Assembly: GCA_017397825.1 (NCBI GenBank)
Contig: JAFQHT010000092.1
Span: 1-64,000, forward strand
Reading direction: 5' to 3'
Length of the DNA: 64,000 nucleotides
Origin: Bacillota bacterium
Lineage (GTDB): Bacteria > Bacillota > Clostridia > Peptostreptococcales > Anaerovoracaceae
The position numbers were made by a program, and so were the translations under genes. Of this stretch, positions 24,171 through 33,012 are shown piece by piece. The stretch's first letter is position 1. The number at the start of each line of letters is the position of its first letter. The notes under the pieces were generated by a model. That model ran no database searches and was not told the origin of the DNA. It saw only the letters and a list, made by a program, of their open reading frames with translations.

Positions 24171-24632
24171 TTATCTATCCTTCTTTCCTATAAGTTTTTC
24201 TATTTCCTTGATGAAAGTATTTACATCGGTAAACTGTCTGTAAACTGATGCAAAGCGTACATATGCAACTTCATCCACAGCTTTGAGCTGTTCCATGATA
24301 AGTTCGCCGATGTATGTGCTGTCCACTTCTTTTTCCATCAGATTGTTAAGGTCTCTTTCGATTTCATCTACCATCTGTTCCATACGGGCCATGGAAACCG
24401 GACGTTTTTCACATGCTTTGACTATGCCGCCAAGAACCTTTTTGCGGTCAAAAACTTCTCTGCGGTTATCTTTTTTGACTACCATCAGGATTGTTTCTTC
24501 AACCTTTTCGTAAGTGGTAAATCTCTTGTTGCATCTGTCGCAGCCACGGCGGCGGCGTATAGCATATCCTTCCTCTGTGGGACGTGAGTCTATTACTTTT
24601 GTATCAGGATTATCACAAAACGGGCATTTCAT
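24171..24632 (-). CDS. nrdR: Transcriptional repressor NrdR
   Basis: 153 residues. N-terminal zinc ribbon MKCPFCDNPDTKVIDSR with a second CDRC pair near residue 31, then an ATP-cone domain (VVKKDNRREVFDRKKVLGGI). It represses ribonucleotide reductase genes in response to dATP/ATP. Length is normal. No nrd genes lie in this window, so its targets are elsewhere. Confidence 0.96.
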   Translation of the reverse strand: MKCPFCDNPDTKVIDSRPTEEGYAIRRRRGCDRCNKRFTTYEKVEETILMVVKKDNRREVFDRKKVLGGIVKACEKRPVSMARMEQMVDEIERDLNNLMEKEVDSTYIGELIMEQLKAVDEVAYVRFASVYRQFTDVNTFIKEIEKLIGKKDR

Positions 24633-24690
24633 ACTTTTACCTCCACCTTGATCTGTATCGTCAACAATAATATACTATGTATTTACTACA

Positions 24691-24942
24691 CTATACCACA
24701 TCTTGTGGTCCCAAGTCCACTAAAATCACATCATCGCCTACGGTTTTGACTTTTTCCCAGCGTATAATCATATCATTTTCACTTCTGCGCATCCATCCGA
24801 AGAAAGATTTTTCTGCCGGAATCACGATTCCGCCGATCATTCCTTTTTCCAGATCCACTTCAATATCACTCACAAAACCCAGACTTTTTCCATCATAAAT
24901 ATTTATAACTTCTTTGTTTTTAAGTTTGTCCGTACTCAGCAT
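24691..24942 (-). CDS. YlmC/YmxH family PRC-barrel protein
   Basis: 83 residues forming one PRC-barrel domain: NKEVINIYDGKSLGFVSDIE and IIRWEKVKTVGDDVILVDLG are the family segments. YlmC/YmxH proteins are linked to sporulation in Firmicutes by expression, without a known biochemical role. It lies 58 bases upstream of nrdR in the same direction. Confidence 0.85.
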   Translation of the reverse strand: MLSTDKLKNKEVINIYDGKSLGFVSDIEVDLEKGMIGGIVIPAEKSFFGWMRRSENDMIIRWEKVKTVGDDVILVDLGPQDVV

Positions 24943-25023
24943 ATTTTGTCCTCCGTTTCATAGTGATATATTATATTCTCTTTACCGGATAATATGACTG
25001 CACATCTCTGAATCTTCCGCATC

Positions 25024-25052
25024 TAAAAAGGAGACCTCCTGCGAAGTCTCCT
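25024..25052 (-). terminator. Terminator of the 25068 lipoprotein gene or importer operon
   Basis: Stem AGGAGAC/GTCTCCT (25029-25035, 25046-25052) with a ten-base loop, followed on the minus strand by TTTTTAG. Confidence 0.8.
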
Positions 25053-25067
25053 CTCATATCATATATT

Positions 25068-26165
25068 TTAGCTGATTCTTTCGTAAATTGCAGTCAGCGC
25101 TTTTTCAAGAACAAGATTTAATTTTACATTGTACATTTCAGCATATTCATCAAGTGAAACGCCAACATACTGCTTGAATTCTTCTGCACTTGCAAGACCT
25201 ACTGAGTTAAGCACGGATGCAAGAACATTGTCATATTCCTGCTGAGTTACTTCCACGCCTTCTTTTTCAGCCATTGCGTATACAATCATCTGTTCTGTTA
25301 CTGCATCTTCTGCATAGTCCCTAAGCTGTGCATCGTATTCAGCCTGATCAAACTTGAAAGTCTGGTCAAGATACTGTTCCCATTCGATACCTTCAGCCTT
25401 TGCAGTGTCTCTGTAACGTGTATCAATCTTGCTGATTTCAGCATCGATTTTTTCCTGGATCAGTTCCTTGACTGTTGCTTCTTCCTTAATCTGTTCGAAA
25501 ATTTCTGTTTTGATTTCGCCTAATCTTTCATCAAGTTTAAGGTACTCAAGCTGTTCTGCAACATATGCCTTGTATTCTTCAACAGTTTTTTTGTCACTGT
25601 ACTGTTTTACGAAATCCGTGTCAAGTTCAGGAATATCCTTTTCAACTTTGCTGAGAACTGTGATAACGAAAGTTACATCTTTTCCTGCAACTTCATTGTT
25701 GTTAGGATATGGATCCGGGAATCTGAGCTCTGCAGTTACAGGTTCACCGATAGTTGCACCGTAGATGCTTTCTTCAAAACCGTCAATCCATCCACCTTCA
25801 CCGAGAGTGAGGACAGTGGAATCTGACTGCATCCCAGGAAGAGATGTTCCGTCAGCAAGTGTTCCTTCAAAAGAAATCTTTACAGTGTCACCCTTTTCAA
25901 CTTTACCTTTTTTAACGTCTTTGGTTTCTGCAACTGTTTCAAGGATTTCGTTGATTGTGTCCATAATTTCATCATCTGTAACTGTGATTTCTCCCACTGC
26001 TTCAGGAGTGTATGAATCATAATCAGGAAGAGTCACATAATCAGACAGAGTATAGTCTGCATAAGGATTGCCGATAATTTCAGCAGGTTCTTCCTTATCA
26101 CCGCAGCCTGCCATAAGGCCGCAGCATAAAACAAGTATTAATAATACGGACAATAATTTTTTCAT
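25068..26165 (-). CDS. Trigger-factor-like FKBP peptidyl-prolyl isomerase lipoprotein
   Basis: 365 residues from ATG 26165, which follows AAAGGGG. A type II signal peptide with lipobox LMAGC puts the mature N-terminus on the outer face of the membrane. Residues about 85-175 form an FKBP domain (KGDTVKISFEGTLADGTSLP, WIDGFEESIYG) and residues 185-350 resemble the helical C-terminal chaperone part of trigger factor. The ribosome-binding N-domain with its GFRxGxxP motif is missing. Likely an extracytoplasmic folding factor for secreted proteins. It is 16 bases after the nucleoside permease genes, probably without a functional link. Confidence 0.88.
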   Translation of the reverse strand: MKKLLSVLLILVLCCGLMAGCGDKEEPAEIIGNPYADYTLSDYVTLPDYDSYTPEAVGEITVTDDEIMDTINEILETVAETKDVKKGKVEKGDTVKISFEGTLADGTSLPGMQSDSTVLTLGEGGWIDGFEESIYGATIGEPVTAELRFPDPYPNNNEVAGKDVTFVITVLSKVEKDIPELDTDFVKQYSDKKTVEEYKAYVAEQLEYLKLDERLGEIKTEIFEQIKEEATVKELIQEKIDAEISKIDTRYRDTAKAEGIEWEQYLDQTFKFDQAEYDAQLRDYAEDAVTEQMIVYAMAEKEGVEVTQQEYDNVLASVLNSVGLASAEEFKQYVGVSLDEYAEMYNVKLNLVLEKALTAIYERIS

Positions 26166-26181
26166 TGATTTTCCCCTTTGT

Positions 26182-27123
26182 TTATATATTTTCAAGCTGT
26201 TTTTTAGCTTTGTTTTTCTTTTTTCTGTCTCCGGAAGCAACAATATATACAAGCATCAGTACTGTTGCCAGATATGGTGTGATTGCAGTAAGGTCAGCCG
26301 GAACACCCACTGACTGAAGTCTTATGCCGACTGCCTGAAGGAAACCGAACAGCAGAGCTGCCAGGAATACTTTAGGAGGGTTGGCCATACCGAAGATTAC
26401 ACATGCAAATGCTATGAATCCGCGGCTGTTACTCATGCCTTCAGAGAACATTGTGAGATATCCCAGTGACAGGTGCGCACCTGCAAATCCGCAGAATACG
26501 CCGCAGAGTATGCTGGCAATGAATTTCATCTTCTGAGCGCTGATACCTGCTGTTTCCAGTGATTCAGGATGTTCTCCCGCAGCTCTGAGCCAGAATCCGT
26601 AAGGTGTTCTGTACAGGAAAAGCCATGTCAGGAATACCAGTATCCAGGTCAGGTACACGAAGATTGAGTTATCATTGAGCAGCGGGTCGAGCACAGGAAT
26701 GCCCTCCAGGAAGTCAAAATGGACCGTAGGCAGCGAAACAATGCCCTTGTCGGAGAAAGTTCCCTTTACGCCGAAAATGGAGCGCAGAAGGTAAACTGTG
26801 AGGCCGCCGGCAAATGTGTTAAGTGCCATACCGATGATAAATTCATCACTCTTCAGTTTTACAACGAAAATTGCGAAGAAGATACCAATAAGTATGCCCA
26901 CAAGTACAGCAACTAAAACTCCCATGGCCGCAGATGTACATGCAAAGCTGAAAGATACCGCTACGAAAGCACCTACTAAAATCATGCCGTCCATACCGAT
27001 ATTCATAATTCCGGCTTTTTCTGTCAGCAAACCGCCCATTGCTGCCAGAATTACAGGAGTCGCAGTACGCAATGTGTTCTGTAAAAGTCCGATGTTAAAA
27101 ACTTCTGCTAATATTTCCATCAC
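26182..27123 (-). CDS. Nucleoside ABC importer permease (NupQ/YufQ-like)
   Basis: 313-residue membrane protein with eight to nine predicted helices. The BPD_transp_2 family segments LRTATPVILAAMGGLLTEKAG near the N-terminus and LRAAGEHPESLETAGISAQ near residue 175 are clear. It forms the channel of a BMP-type nucleoside importer with the permease and ATPase encoded directly upstream. Confidence 0.9.
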   Translation of the reverse strand: MMEILAEVFNIGLLQNTLRTATPVILAAMGGLLTEKAGIMNIGMDGMILVGAFVAVSFSFACTSAAMGVLVAVLVGILIGIFFAIFVVKLKSDEFIIGMALNTFAGGLTVYLLRSIFGVKGTFSDKGIVSLPTVHFDFLEGIPVLDPLLNDNSIFVYLTWILVFLTWLFLYRTPYGFWLRAAGEHPESLETAGISAQKMKFIASILCGVFCGFAGAHLSLGYLTMFSEGMSNSRGFIAFACVIFGMANPPKVFLAALLFGFLQAVGIRLQSVGVPADLTAITPYLATVLMLVYIVASGDRKKKNKAKKQLENI

Positions 27124-28227
27124 TTACTTTGCCTCCTTTCTCAATTCAAGCTCTTCTCTGGCTTTTTTCTGGATTTTCTTTTCATTGAGGTATTTTCTGA
27201 TACCGCCTTCTGCTGCCATCAGGAAAATGATAATTGCGAAGATAATGTCAGAAAGTTCGCCGGAAATACCTACTGAAAGTTCCATGGCACCGGCACCTAT
27301 ATCAATGACTGCAAAGAAGAAGCTCATCAGGATTATTCCCAGCGGGCTGTAGTTCATAATCATGGCAACCAGCATACCATCGTAATAGAATTCGTTGCTG
27401 ATTGAATCAAGGAATCTCTGCTGGTATCCGTAGACTTCAAACATACCAACAAGACCGCAGATTGCACCTGAGGCAATCATTGCCCAGATCATGATATTAT
27501 CTTTTTTAAGACCTGAGAAAAATGCAAATCTTGGATTTTCTCCGGTCACTTTCATTTCCAGACCCACACTTGTCTTTTTCATCACGTACCAGCATATAAA
27601 AGCGATTGCTGCGCTGTAAATAATTGCTGTGCTCAGATTTGAACGCGGAATGAGCTGATCAAACATAAATGCGTCGGGAACTGCTTCCGTGCCTCCCAGA
27701 ACGCCCTTGTCGTCTGTTCTCAGAGGGCCGCTGCTGTTGGTAAGATAAGAGCAGAAATAAATAGCCACTGAGTTAAGCATAATTGTTGTAATTACTTCAC
27801 TTACATTTAATTTTACCTTCAGCACTGCAGGAATCCATGCGTAGAATCCACCCACAACTGCTGCTGATAAAAATGCAAGAGGAACTGCAATCAAAGGTGA
27901 TACTCCCTGAAGGTATACACCTGTCATTGTGGCTGCAAGGCCGCCCAGGAAAAGCTGTCCTTCACCGCCTACGTTGAACATGCCGGCTTTGGAACACACC
28001 GCCATGGCAAGCCCGGTAAGACAAAGTGTAAGCATCTTGGCAAGGGTATTACCGAATACTCTGGAGTTACCGAATACGCCTTTGAGCATTGCTGCGTAGC
28101 CTTCAACAGGGTTATAGCCTGTTACCAGCATGAGAACAGCGCCGATAAGGAGGGCTGCTACAATACTGAGCACAAGTGATGTCAGATATGATTTATTATT
28201 ACGGAGGCTGTCTGTCAGTTTATTCAT
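27124..28227 (-). CDS. Nucleoside ABC importer permease (NupP/YufP-like)
   Basis: 367-residue partner permease with eight to nine membrane segments; AKMLTLCLTGLAMAVCSKAG, FNVGGEGQLFLGGL and MKVTGENPRFAFFSGLK are the family segments. It is directly followed by the second permease (no gap) and overlaps the ATPase by eight bases, so the operon is tightly coupled. Confidence 0.9.
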   Translation of the reverse strand: MNKLTDSLRNNKSYLTSLVLSIVAALLIGAVLMLVTGYNPVEGYAAMLKGVFGNSRVFGNTLAKMLTLCLTGLAMAVCSKAGMFNVGGEGQLFLGGLAATMTGVYLQGVSPLIAVPLAFLSAAVVGGFYAWIPAVLKVKLNVSEVITTIMLNSVAIYFCSYLTNSSGPLRTDDKGVLGGTEAVPDAFMFDQLIPRSNLSTAIIYSAAIAFICWYVMKKTSVGLEMKVTGENPRFAFFSGLKKDNIMIWAMIASGAICGLVGMFEVYGYQQRFLDSISNEFYYDGMLVAMIMNYSPLGIILMSFFFAVIDIGAGAMELSVGISGELSDIIFAIIIFLMAAEGGIRKYLNEKKIQKKAREELELRKEAK

Positions 28228-29779
28228 TCTGTGCGCCTCCTTCCTCTTTCTGAGTATCTGCGTCGCGGCTTCCGGTCATGTAATAACTGATACCCATCTT
28301 GTCGATTTCTCCGGCTTTGAATTCGCCGGTGATTTTACCTTCATATAAAGTAATGATGCGGTCACTGAGGCGGAATACTTCGTCCAGGTCTGCGCTGGCA
28401 AGAAGTACTGCACAACCTTCATTACGCTTTTTGATAATCTGTTTATGTATAAATTCGATTGCACCGATATCCACACCTCTTGTAGGCTGGGCAATTATCA
28501 GAATAGGAGTGTCGAAGGAAAATTCTCTTGCAACTACTACTTTCTGCATATTACCGCCGGAAAGTGAACCTACAGCAGTTTCAATACCGCTGCCTCGCAT
28601 ATCAAACTTTTCAAAGAGTTCTTCTGCATAGCGCACAACTGAAGACTGCTTCAGATGAAGCTTATACTTTGAAAATGCAGACTGTCTCTGCTTACCGATA
28701 ATGAGGTTTTCTGTGATTGTAGACTGCAGGGATACGCCTGTTGCCACACGGTCTTCAGGAATATGTGCAAGACCAAGCTCTCTGATCTGGCCAGGAGTTT
28801 TGCCGTTGCTCTTTTCACCCTGAATATAGAATTCTCCGCGCTGCACAGGTCTCATACCTGTCAGAGCTTCCAGCAGTTCACTCTGACCGTTGCCTTCAAT
28901 GGCAGCAATACCAAGCACTTCACCTGCTCTTACTTCAAGTGAAACTCCGTTTACAGCCATCAGACCTCTGTTATCGGCAACATAAAGATTGTCAGCCTTG
29001 ATCTGTACTTCTCCCGGCTCACCTGTCTTTTCAATATCATCAAAGAGCACTTCACGTCCGACCATCATGGATGCGAGAATTCTCTCGTTCACATTTTTAG
29101 TTTCTTCAACACCTACAAGTTTTCCCTGACGCATTACGCCGACTCTGTCAGAAATGGCCATTACTTCGTAAAGCTTGTGTGTGATGATTATTACGGTCAT
29201 CTGCTTTTCTTCAACGATTTTTCTGATAACCTGGAAAAGTTCTTCAGTTTCCTGAGGAGTCAGTACGGCCGTAGGCTCGTCCAGAATGAGAACATCGGCT
29301 CCTCTGTAAAGAGTTTTGAGAATTTCAACACGCTGCTGCAGACCTACACTGATTTCTTCAACAGTGTCTTCTGCCTCTACTTCCAGGCCGTATTCTTCCA
29401 CCAGTCTTCTGGTGATGTTATTGGCTTCTTTAAGATTGTAAAAAATTCCGTATTTGCGCGGTTCCTTGCTCATTACAATGTTCTGTGCAACTGTAAATGA
29501 CGGAACAAGCATAAAGTGCTGATGCACCATACCTACGCCATGGCTGATGGCATCGCTTGGACTGAATTTTTCAACTTTCTGTCCCTTGATGTAAACATTG
29601 CCGCTGGTAGGTTTGTTGATACCATACAGAATGTTCATCAGTGTACTTTTGCCCGCACCGTTTTCTCCTACAAGTGCAAAAACTTCACCCTTTTTAATGT
29701 CAAAGGATACATCATCATTGGCCAGCACACCCGGGAACTGCATGGATATGTTTTCAAATCTTACTATGGATTCCTGCAA
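28220..29779 (-). CDS. Nucleoside ABC importer ATP-binding protein with two ABC domains (NupO/YufO-like)
   Basis: 519 residues with tandem ABC modules. The first has ALVGENGAGKSTLMNILYG and ILDEPTAVLTPQETEEL; the second has a degenerate P-loop AIEGNGQSELLEAL and a signature LSGGNMQKVVVAREF, as usual for sugar and nucleoside importers of this class. It powers uptake of nucleosides brought by the BMP lipoprotein encoded upstream. Confidence 0.93.
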   Translation of the reverse strand: MQESIVRFENISMQFPGVLANDDVSFDIKKGEVFALVGENGAGKSTLMNILYGINKPTSGNVYIKGQKVEKFSPSDAISHGVGMVHQHFMLVPSFTVAQNIVMSKEPRKYGIFYNLKEANNITRRLVEEYGLEVEAEDTVEEISVGLQQRVEILKTLYRGADVLILDEPTAVLTPQETEELFQVIRKIVEEKQMTVIIITHKLYEVMAISDRVGVMRQGKLVGVEETKNVNERILASMMVGREVLFDDIEKTGEPGEVQIKADNLYVADNRGLMAVNGVSLEVRAGEVLGIAAIEGNGQSELLEALTGMRPVQRGEFYIQGEKSNGKTPGQIRELGLAHIPEDRVATGVSLQSTITENLIIGKQRQSAFSKYKLHLKQSSVVRYAEELFEKFDMRGSGIETAVGSLSGGNMQKVVVAREFSFDTPILIIAQPTRGVDIGAIEFIHKQIIKKRNEGCAVLLASADLDEVFRLSDRIITLYEGKITGEFKAGEIDKMGISYYMTGSRDADTQKEEGGAQNE

Positions 29780-29823
29780 AGTTCTTACCTCCCTTTGCTT
29801 TAAGATTGCTTTAAATAATTCTA

Positions 29824-29856
29824 TAAAAAAGGCGCAGCGTTTGTCACGCTACGCCT
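29824..29856 (-). terminator. Intra-operon terminator after the BMP lipoprotein gene
   Basis: Ten-base stem AGGCGTAGCG/CGCTGCGCCT on the minus strand (29847-29856, 29830-29839; one G-T pair), seven-base loop, then TTTTTTATAG. It lies between the binding protein and its ATPase, so it probably lets only part of transcription through. Confidence 0.85.
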
Positions 29857-29891
29857 CATAAGCGAATCTGTCTTTTAATAACTGTCAGTTA

Positions 29892-30905
29892 TTATTCTCT
29901 TGTTGTGTCAACTACGATTTCGCCGGAAACGATCTTCTGTGCTAATTCTTCTACTTCAGCCTTAAGATCATCGCCAACCTGCTGAGTTGAGTTTTCGTCA
30001 CCGTAAGCGATGGAGATGTAACCAGTAGCCATGTCTGCTACCCATACTCTTGCGCCTTCCCATGTGCCTTCTTCAACTAAAGCCTTAACTGTATCATAGA
30101 TGGAGTTACCTACTTCCTTCTTCATGGAGCAGATAATTACATCGTCGAATTCAGGAGCAGAAAGCTTCTGGTCCTGGTCAACGCCGATTGCGTAGTAGCC
30201 GCCTTCTTCAGCTGCTTCGAATACGCCGTTACCGGAGTTACCTGCAATCTGGAATACAACGTCAGCACCCTTGTCGTGGAGAGCCTGAGTACATTCCTTA
30301 CCTGCTGCAGGGTCATCATAAGAACCAGCATAGTTCTTTTCAACCTTGATATCTTCGTTTGCGTATTTAGCGCCCTGTTCGTAACCAACGATGAAGTCGT
30401 TGATTGTAACTGCGTCTTCGCCGCCCATTGCACCGATAACGCCAGTTGTGGACATGTTAGCTGCAATGTAACCTGCTAAGAATGAACCTTCGTTCTGAGC
30501 ATAAGTAATGCAGAGAACGTTTGGAAGAGATTCGATTCCGTCTGCTACGTTATCAACCCAGATGAACTTAGTGTCAGGGTATTCAGCAGCAACATCTGTG
30601 ATTTCCCAGAATTCCCAGCCAACTGGTACTACTACGTCAGCTGCATCTGCTGCAGACATCATATACTGTTTGAAGTTTTCACCCTTACATTCGATAGTCT
30701 GAAGTTCAACTCCTAAATCTTCTTTAAGCTGTTCACCGCCTGCTAATGCAGAGTCGTTGAATGATTTATCCCCAAATCCTGTAGATACTACGATACAAAC
30801 CTTTAATGCGTCATCTTCAGTAGTGTCTTCGCTGCCGCATCCTACCAGTGCAAACATGGAAAGAATGAGCGCGAATACTAATAAAAGTGATATGCTTTTT
30901 TTCAT
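29892..30905 (-). CDS. BMP-family nucleoside-binding lipoprotein
   Basis: 337 residues from ATG 30905, which follows CGGAGG. Signal peptide with lipobox LVGC, then a periplasmic-binding-protein fold: STGFGDKSFNDSALAGGEQL near residue 50, QNEGSFLAGYIAANMS near 137 and FQIAGNSGNGVFEAA near 220, all typical of Med/BmpA nucleoside receptors. It captures nucleosides outside the cell for the ABC importer encoded downstream. The divergent gene encodes a uridine phosphorylase-like enzyme, which fits nucleoside use. Confidence 0.92.
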   Translation of the reverse strand: MKKSISLLLVFALILSMFALVGCGSEDTTEDDALKVCIVVSTGFGDKSFNDSALAGGEQLKEDLGVELQTIECKGENFKQYMMSAADAADVVVPVGWEFWEITDVAAEYPDTKFIWVDNVADGIESLPNVLCITYAQNEGSFLAGYIAANMSTTGVIGAMGGEDAVTINDFIVGYEQGAKYANEDIKVEKNYAGSYDDPAAGKECTQALHDKGADVVFQIAGNSGNGVFEAAEEGGYYAIGVDQDQKLSAPEFDDVIICSMKKEVGNSIYDTVKALVEEGTWEGARVWVADMATGYISIAYGDENSTQQVGDDLKAEVEELAQKIVSGEIVVDTTRE

Positions 30906-30949
30906 GTTTTTCCTCCGTGTGATGTAAAAGAATAATTTCATACGGATAA

Positions 30950-30978
30950 AGTATATCACTTTTCACCGGATAATGCAA
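30950..30978 (-). promoter_or_regulatory. Promoter of the BMP/nucleoside importer operon
   Basis: Minus strand: TTGCAT (30973-30978), 17-base spacer, TATACT (30950-30955), about 45 bases before the ATG. Confidence 0.65.
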
Positions 30979-30987
30979 GTTTTTTAG

Positions 30988-31016
30988 TTGATTTAGTTAC
31001 TTTAATATGGTATTTT
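30988..31016 (+). promoter_or_regulatory. Promoter of the uridine phosphorylase gene
   Basis: TTGATT (30988-30993), 17-base spacer, TATTTT (31011-31016). Back to back with the importer promoter, ten bases away, so the two transcripts may be controlled together. Confidence 0.5.
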
Positions 31017-31063
31017 TGTAAGTACAAACGTTGATTTTAAGCCATTTATAAGGAGAAAATAAT

Positions 31064-31798
31064 ATGCAGGCACACATCCATTTAGATGAAACATTAGGCG
31101 CAAAGTACGCTATTCTTCCGGGAGATCCGGCAAGACTTGACAAACTTATCCCTTTCCTCGATGACTACAGGGAAGAAACTTTTAACAGAGAATACCGCAG
31201 TATCACCGGTTACTACAAAGGCATCAAAATCCTTGGCATGTCCACCGGCATGGGCGGTGTTTCCACAGCCATCGGCGTGGAAGAGCTTAAAAATATTGGT
31301 GTTACCACACTTATCAGAATCGGCTCCTGCGGAACTCTGGTTCCCGGCATTGATGTGGGCGATCTGGTAATTTCCAGCGGCTGCGTCCGTGACGACGGCA
31401 CATCCCACGCATACATCAGAGCAACTTACCCTGCAGTTCCTGACACCCAGCTGCTTTTTGCAATCATAGAAGCCGCAAAGGAAAACGGCTGTCCTCACCA
31501 TATCGGAGTTACAAGAAGCCACGAAACTTTCTATTCAGAAGCAGAAATTGCACAGGAGGAATACTGGATGCAGCAGAATGTGCTCTGTGACGATATGGAA
31601 ACCGCACCGCTGTTTGTAGTAGGAAGACTCCGCGGTATGAAATGTGCGTCCATCCTTAACAACGTTGTAGCTTTTGCCGGTGACAAGGAAGAAAGTGTAG
31701 GCAGCTACTCCATGGGCGGTGAATCTCCTGCCATGGTTGGTGAAAGAAACGAAATCATGGTTGCCCTTGAAGCAATCGCAAAGATGGAAGGAAAATAA
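31064..31798 (+). CDS. udp: Nucleoside phosphorylase, uridine phosphorylase family
   Basis: 244 residues. AILPGDPARLDKLIPFLDD near the N-terminus, GMSTGMGGVSTAIGVEEL near 57, and IRIGSCGTLVPGIDVGDLVI near 84 form the phosphate and ribose sites of PNP/UDP family enzymes; VCDMETA-type residues appear as DDMETAPLFV. It splits uridine (or a related nucleoside) into base and ribose-1-phosphate. Divergent from a nucleoside importer, and its stop overlaps the start of the radical SAM gene by one base. Confidence 0.85.
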   Translation: MQAHIHLDETLGAKYAILPGDPARLDKLIPFLDDYREETFNREYRSITGYYKGIKILGMSTGMGGVSTAIGVEELKNIGVTTLIRIGSCGTLVPGIDVGDLVISSGCVRDDGTSHAYIRATYPAVPDTQLLFAIIEAAKENGCPHHIGVTRSHETFYSEAEIAQEEYWMQQNVLCDDMETAPLFVVGRLRGMKCASILNNVVAFAGDKEESVGSYSMGGESPAMVGERNEIMVALEAIAKMEGK

Positions 31799-32952
31799 TG
31801 GAACAGAGATTATTTCACATCGGTAATATAAGGCCGCCTTTTCACGCGGCAAGTCTGCTGCTTCAGGTAACAGAAAACTGCACCTGGAATAAGTGCAATT
31901 TCTGCACGTTGTACCGCGGCGGGCAGTTTAAAATGCGCCGGCTTGAGGAAATAAAGCAGGATATCGACAATGCGGCATATTACCGCGACCTGATTCTGGA
32001 AAGACTGAAGCAGTTTGACCCGCAGACAGTAAAAAAAATGGGCACAGGCTTCACATCAATACTTACGTACAATGAACAGGTATGCTATATGACCATCCTC
32101 AACTGGATTGTCAATGACGGAATGAAAACCGTATTCCTGCAGGATGCCAATTCAATAATAATCAATAAGGAAACACTCTGTGAGATTGTAAAATATCTTA
32201 AGCAGACTTTCCCTACAGTCGAAACAGTCTCATGCTACGGAAGAGCAGATGCCCTCTGCCGCCTGAGCATACAGGATTTCAAAGACCTGAAAGCAGCAGG
32301 ACTCAATATGATTCACTCCGGCTACGAAAGTGGCTGCGATGATGTGCTGAAACTTCTCAACAAAGGTACTACACGCCAGCAGCAGATTGAAGCCGGTATC
32401 CGCATAAAAGAAGCCGGGATCACTTTCAATGTGTTCTACATGCCCGGCAGCGGCGGGCGCGCACTCAGCCGCCGGAACGCTGTGGAAACAGCTGAAGTGG
32501 TCAATGCCATTGACCCGGATTTCCTGCGCATAAGAACTTTCGTGGTGAAATCCGGCGCGCCTATGTGGGAAATTGCCCAGGGTCCGGACTTTGAGGAATG
32601 CAGCGACATAGAAAAGCTTCTTGAAATCAGAACTATGATTGAGCATCTTGATCAGAAGCTTTCATGCTACGTCATCAGCGACCACATCATAAATCTGCTG
32701 CAGCATGTGGAAGGCCATGTGGACACTGACAAGGAAAAAATGCTGAAATATATCGATGATTTCCTTGCTCTTCCTGAAAACAGCCGCAGAGAATTCCAGC
32801 TGGCACGCCGCATGTGGGGGCTTTATGATTACAATGATATGAATCAGCTTTCCCGGCAGCACATGGAAAAGATTCACGATATGTCAGGCCAGGCCCGCAG
32901 CGATGAAGACTTCGAAAAAATACTGGCAAGTTATCTGAGGAATTATATTTAG
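31798..32952 (+). CDS. Radical SAM protein with CX4CX2C cluster motif
   Basis: 384 residues. The cluster cysteines are Cys28, Cys33 and Cys36 in ENCTWNKCNFC, a CX4CX2C spacing rather than the usual CX3CX2C. Later blocks (HSGYESGCDDVLKLLNKGTT near 170, FNVFYMPGSGG near 212) fit the radical SAM barrel of Elp3/MiaB-like general families. No B12-binding, TRAM or SPASM domain is visible. The reaction is unknown. Translationally coupled to the uridine phosphorylase (TAATG overlap), which may hint at nucleoside or tRNA chemistry, but that is speculation. Confidence 0.85.
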   Translation: MEQRLFHIGNIRPPFHAASLLLQVTENCTWNKCNFCTLYRGGQFKMRRLEEIKQDIDNAAYYRDLILERLKQFDPQTVKKMGTGFTSILTYNEQVCYMTILNWIVNDGMKTVFLQDANSIIINKETLCEIVKYLKQTFPTVETVSCYGRADALCRLSIQDFKDLKAAGLNMIHSGYESGCDDVLKLLNKGTTRQQQIEAGIRIKEAGITFNVFYMPGSGGRALSRRNAVETAEVVNAIDPDFLRIRTFVVKSGAPMWEIAQGPDFEECSDIEKLLEIRTMIEHLDQKLSCYVISDHIINLLQHVEGHVDTDKEKMLKYIDDFLALPENSRREFQLARRMWGLYDYNDMNQLSRQHMEKIHDMSGQARSDEDFEKILASYLRNYI

Positions 32953-32958
32953 ACAAAG

Positions 32959-33001
32959 AAAGACCCTGCACTTCAAAAATTGTGCAAGGTCTTTTATATT
33001 T
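32959..33001. terminator. Terminator between the radical SAM gene and the GGGtGRT gene
   Basis: Stem AAAGACC-TGCAC/GTGCA-GGTCTTT (32959-32971, 32982-32994) with one mismatch and a ten-base loop, followed by TATATTT on the plus strand and TTTCTTT on the minus strand; can serve both genes. Confidence 0.7.
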
Positions 33002-33012
33002 ACCGTATTTTA

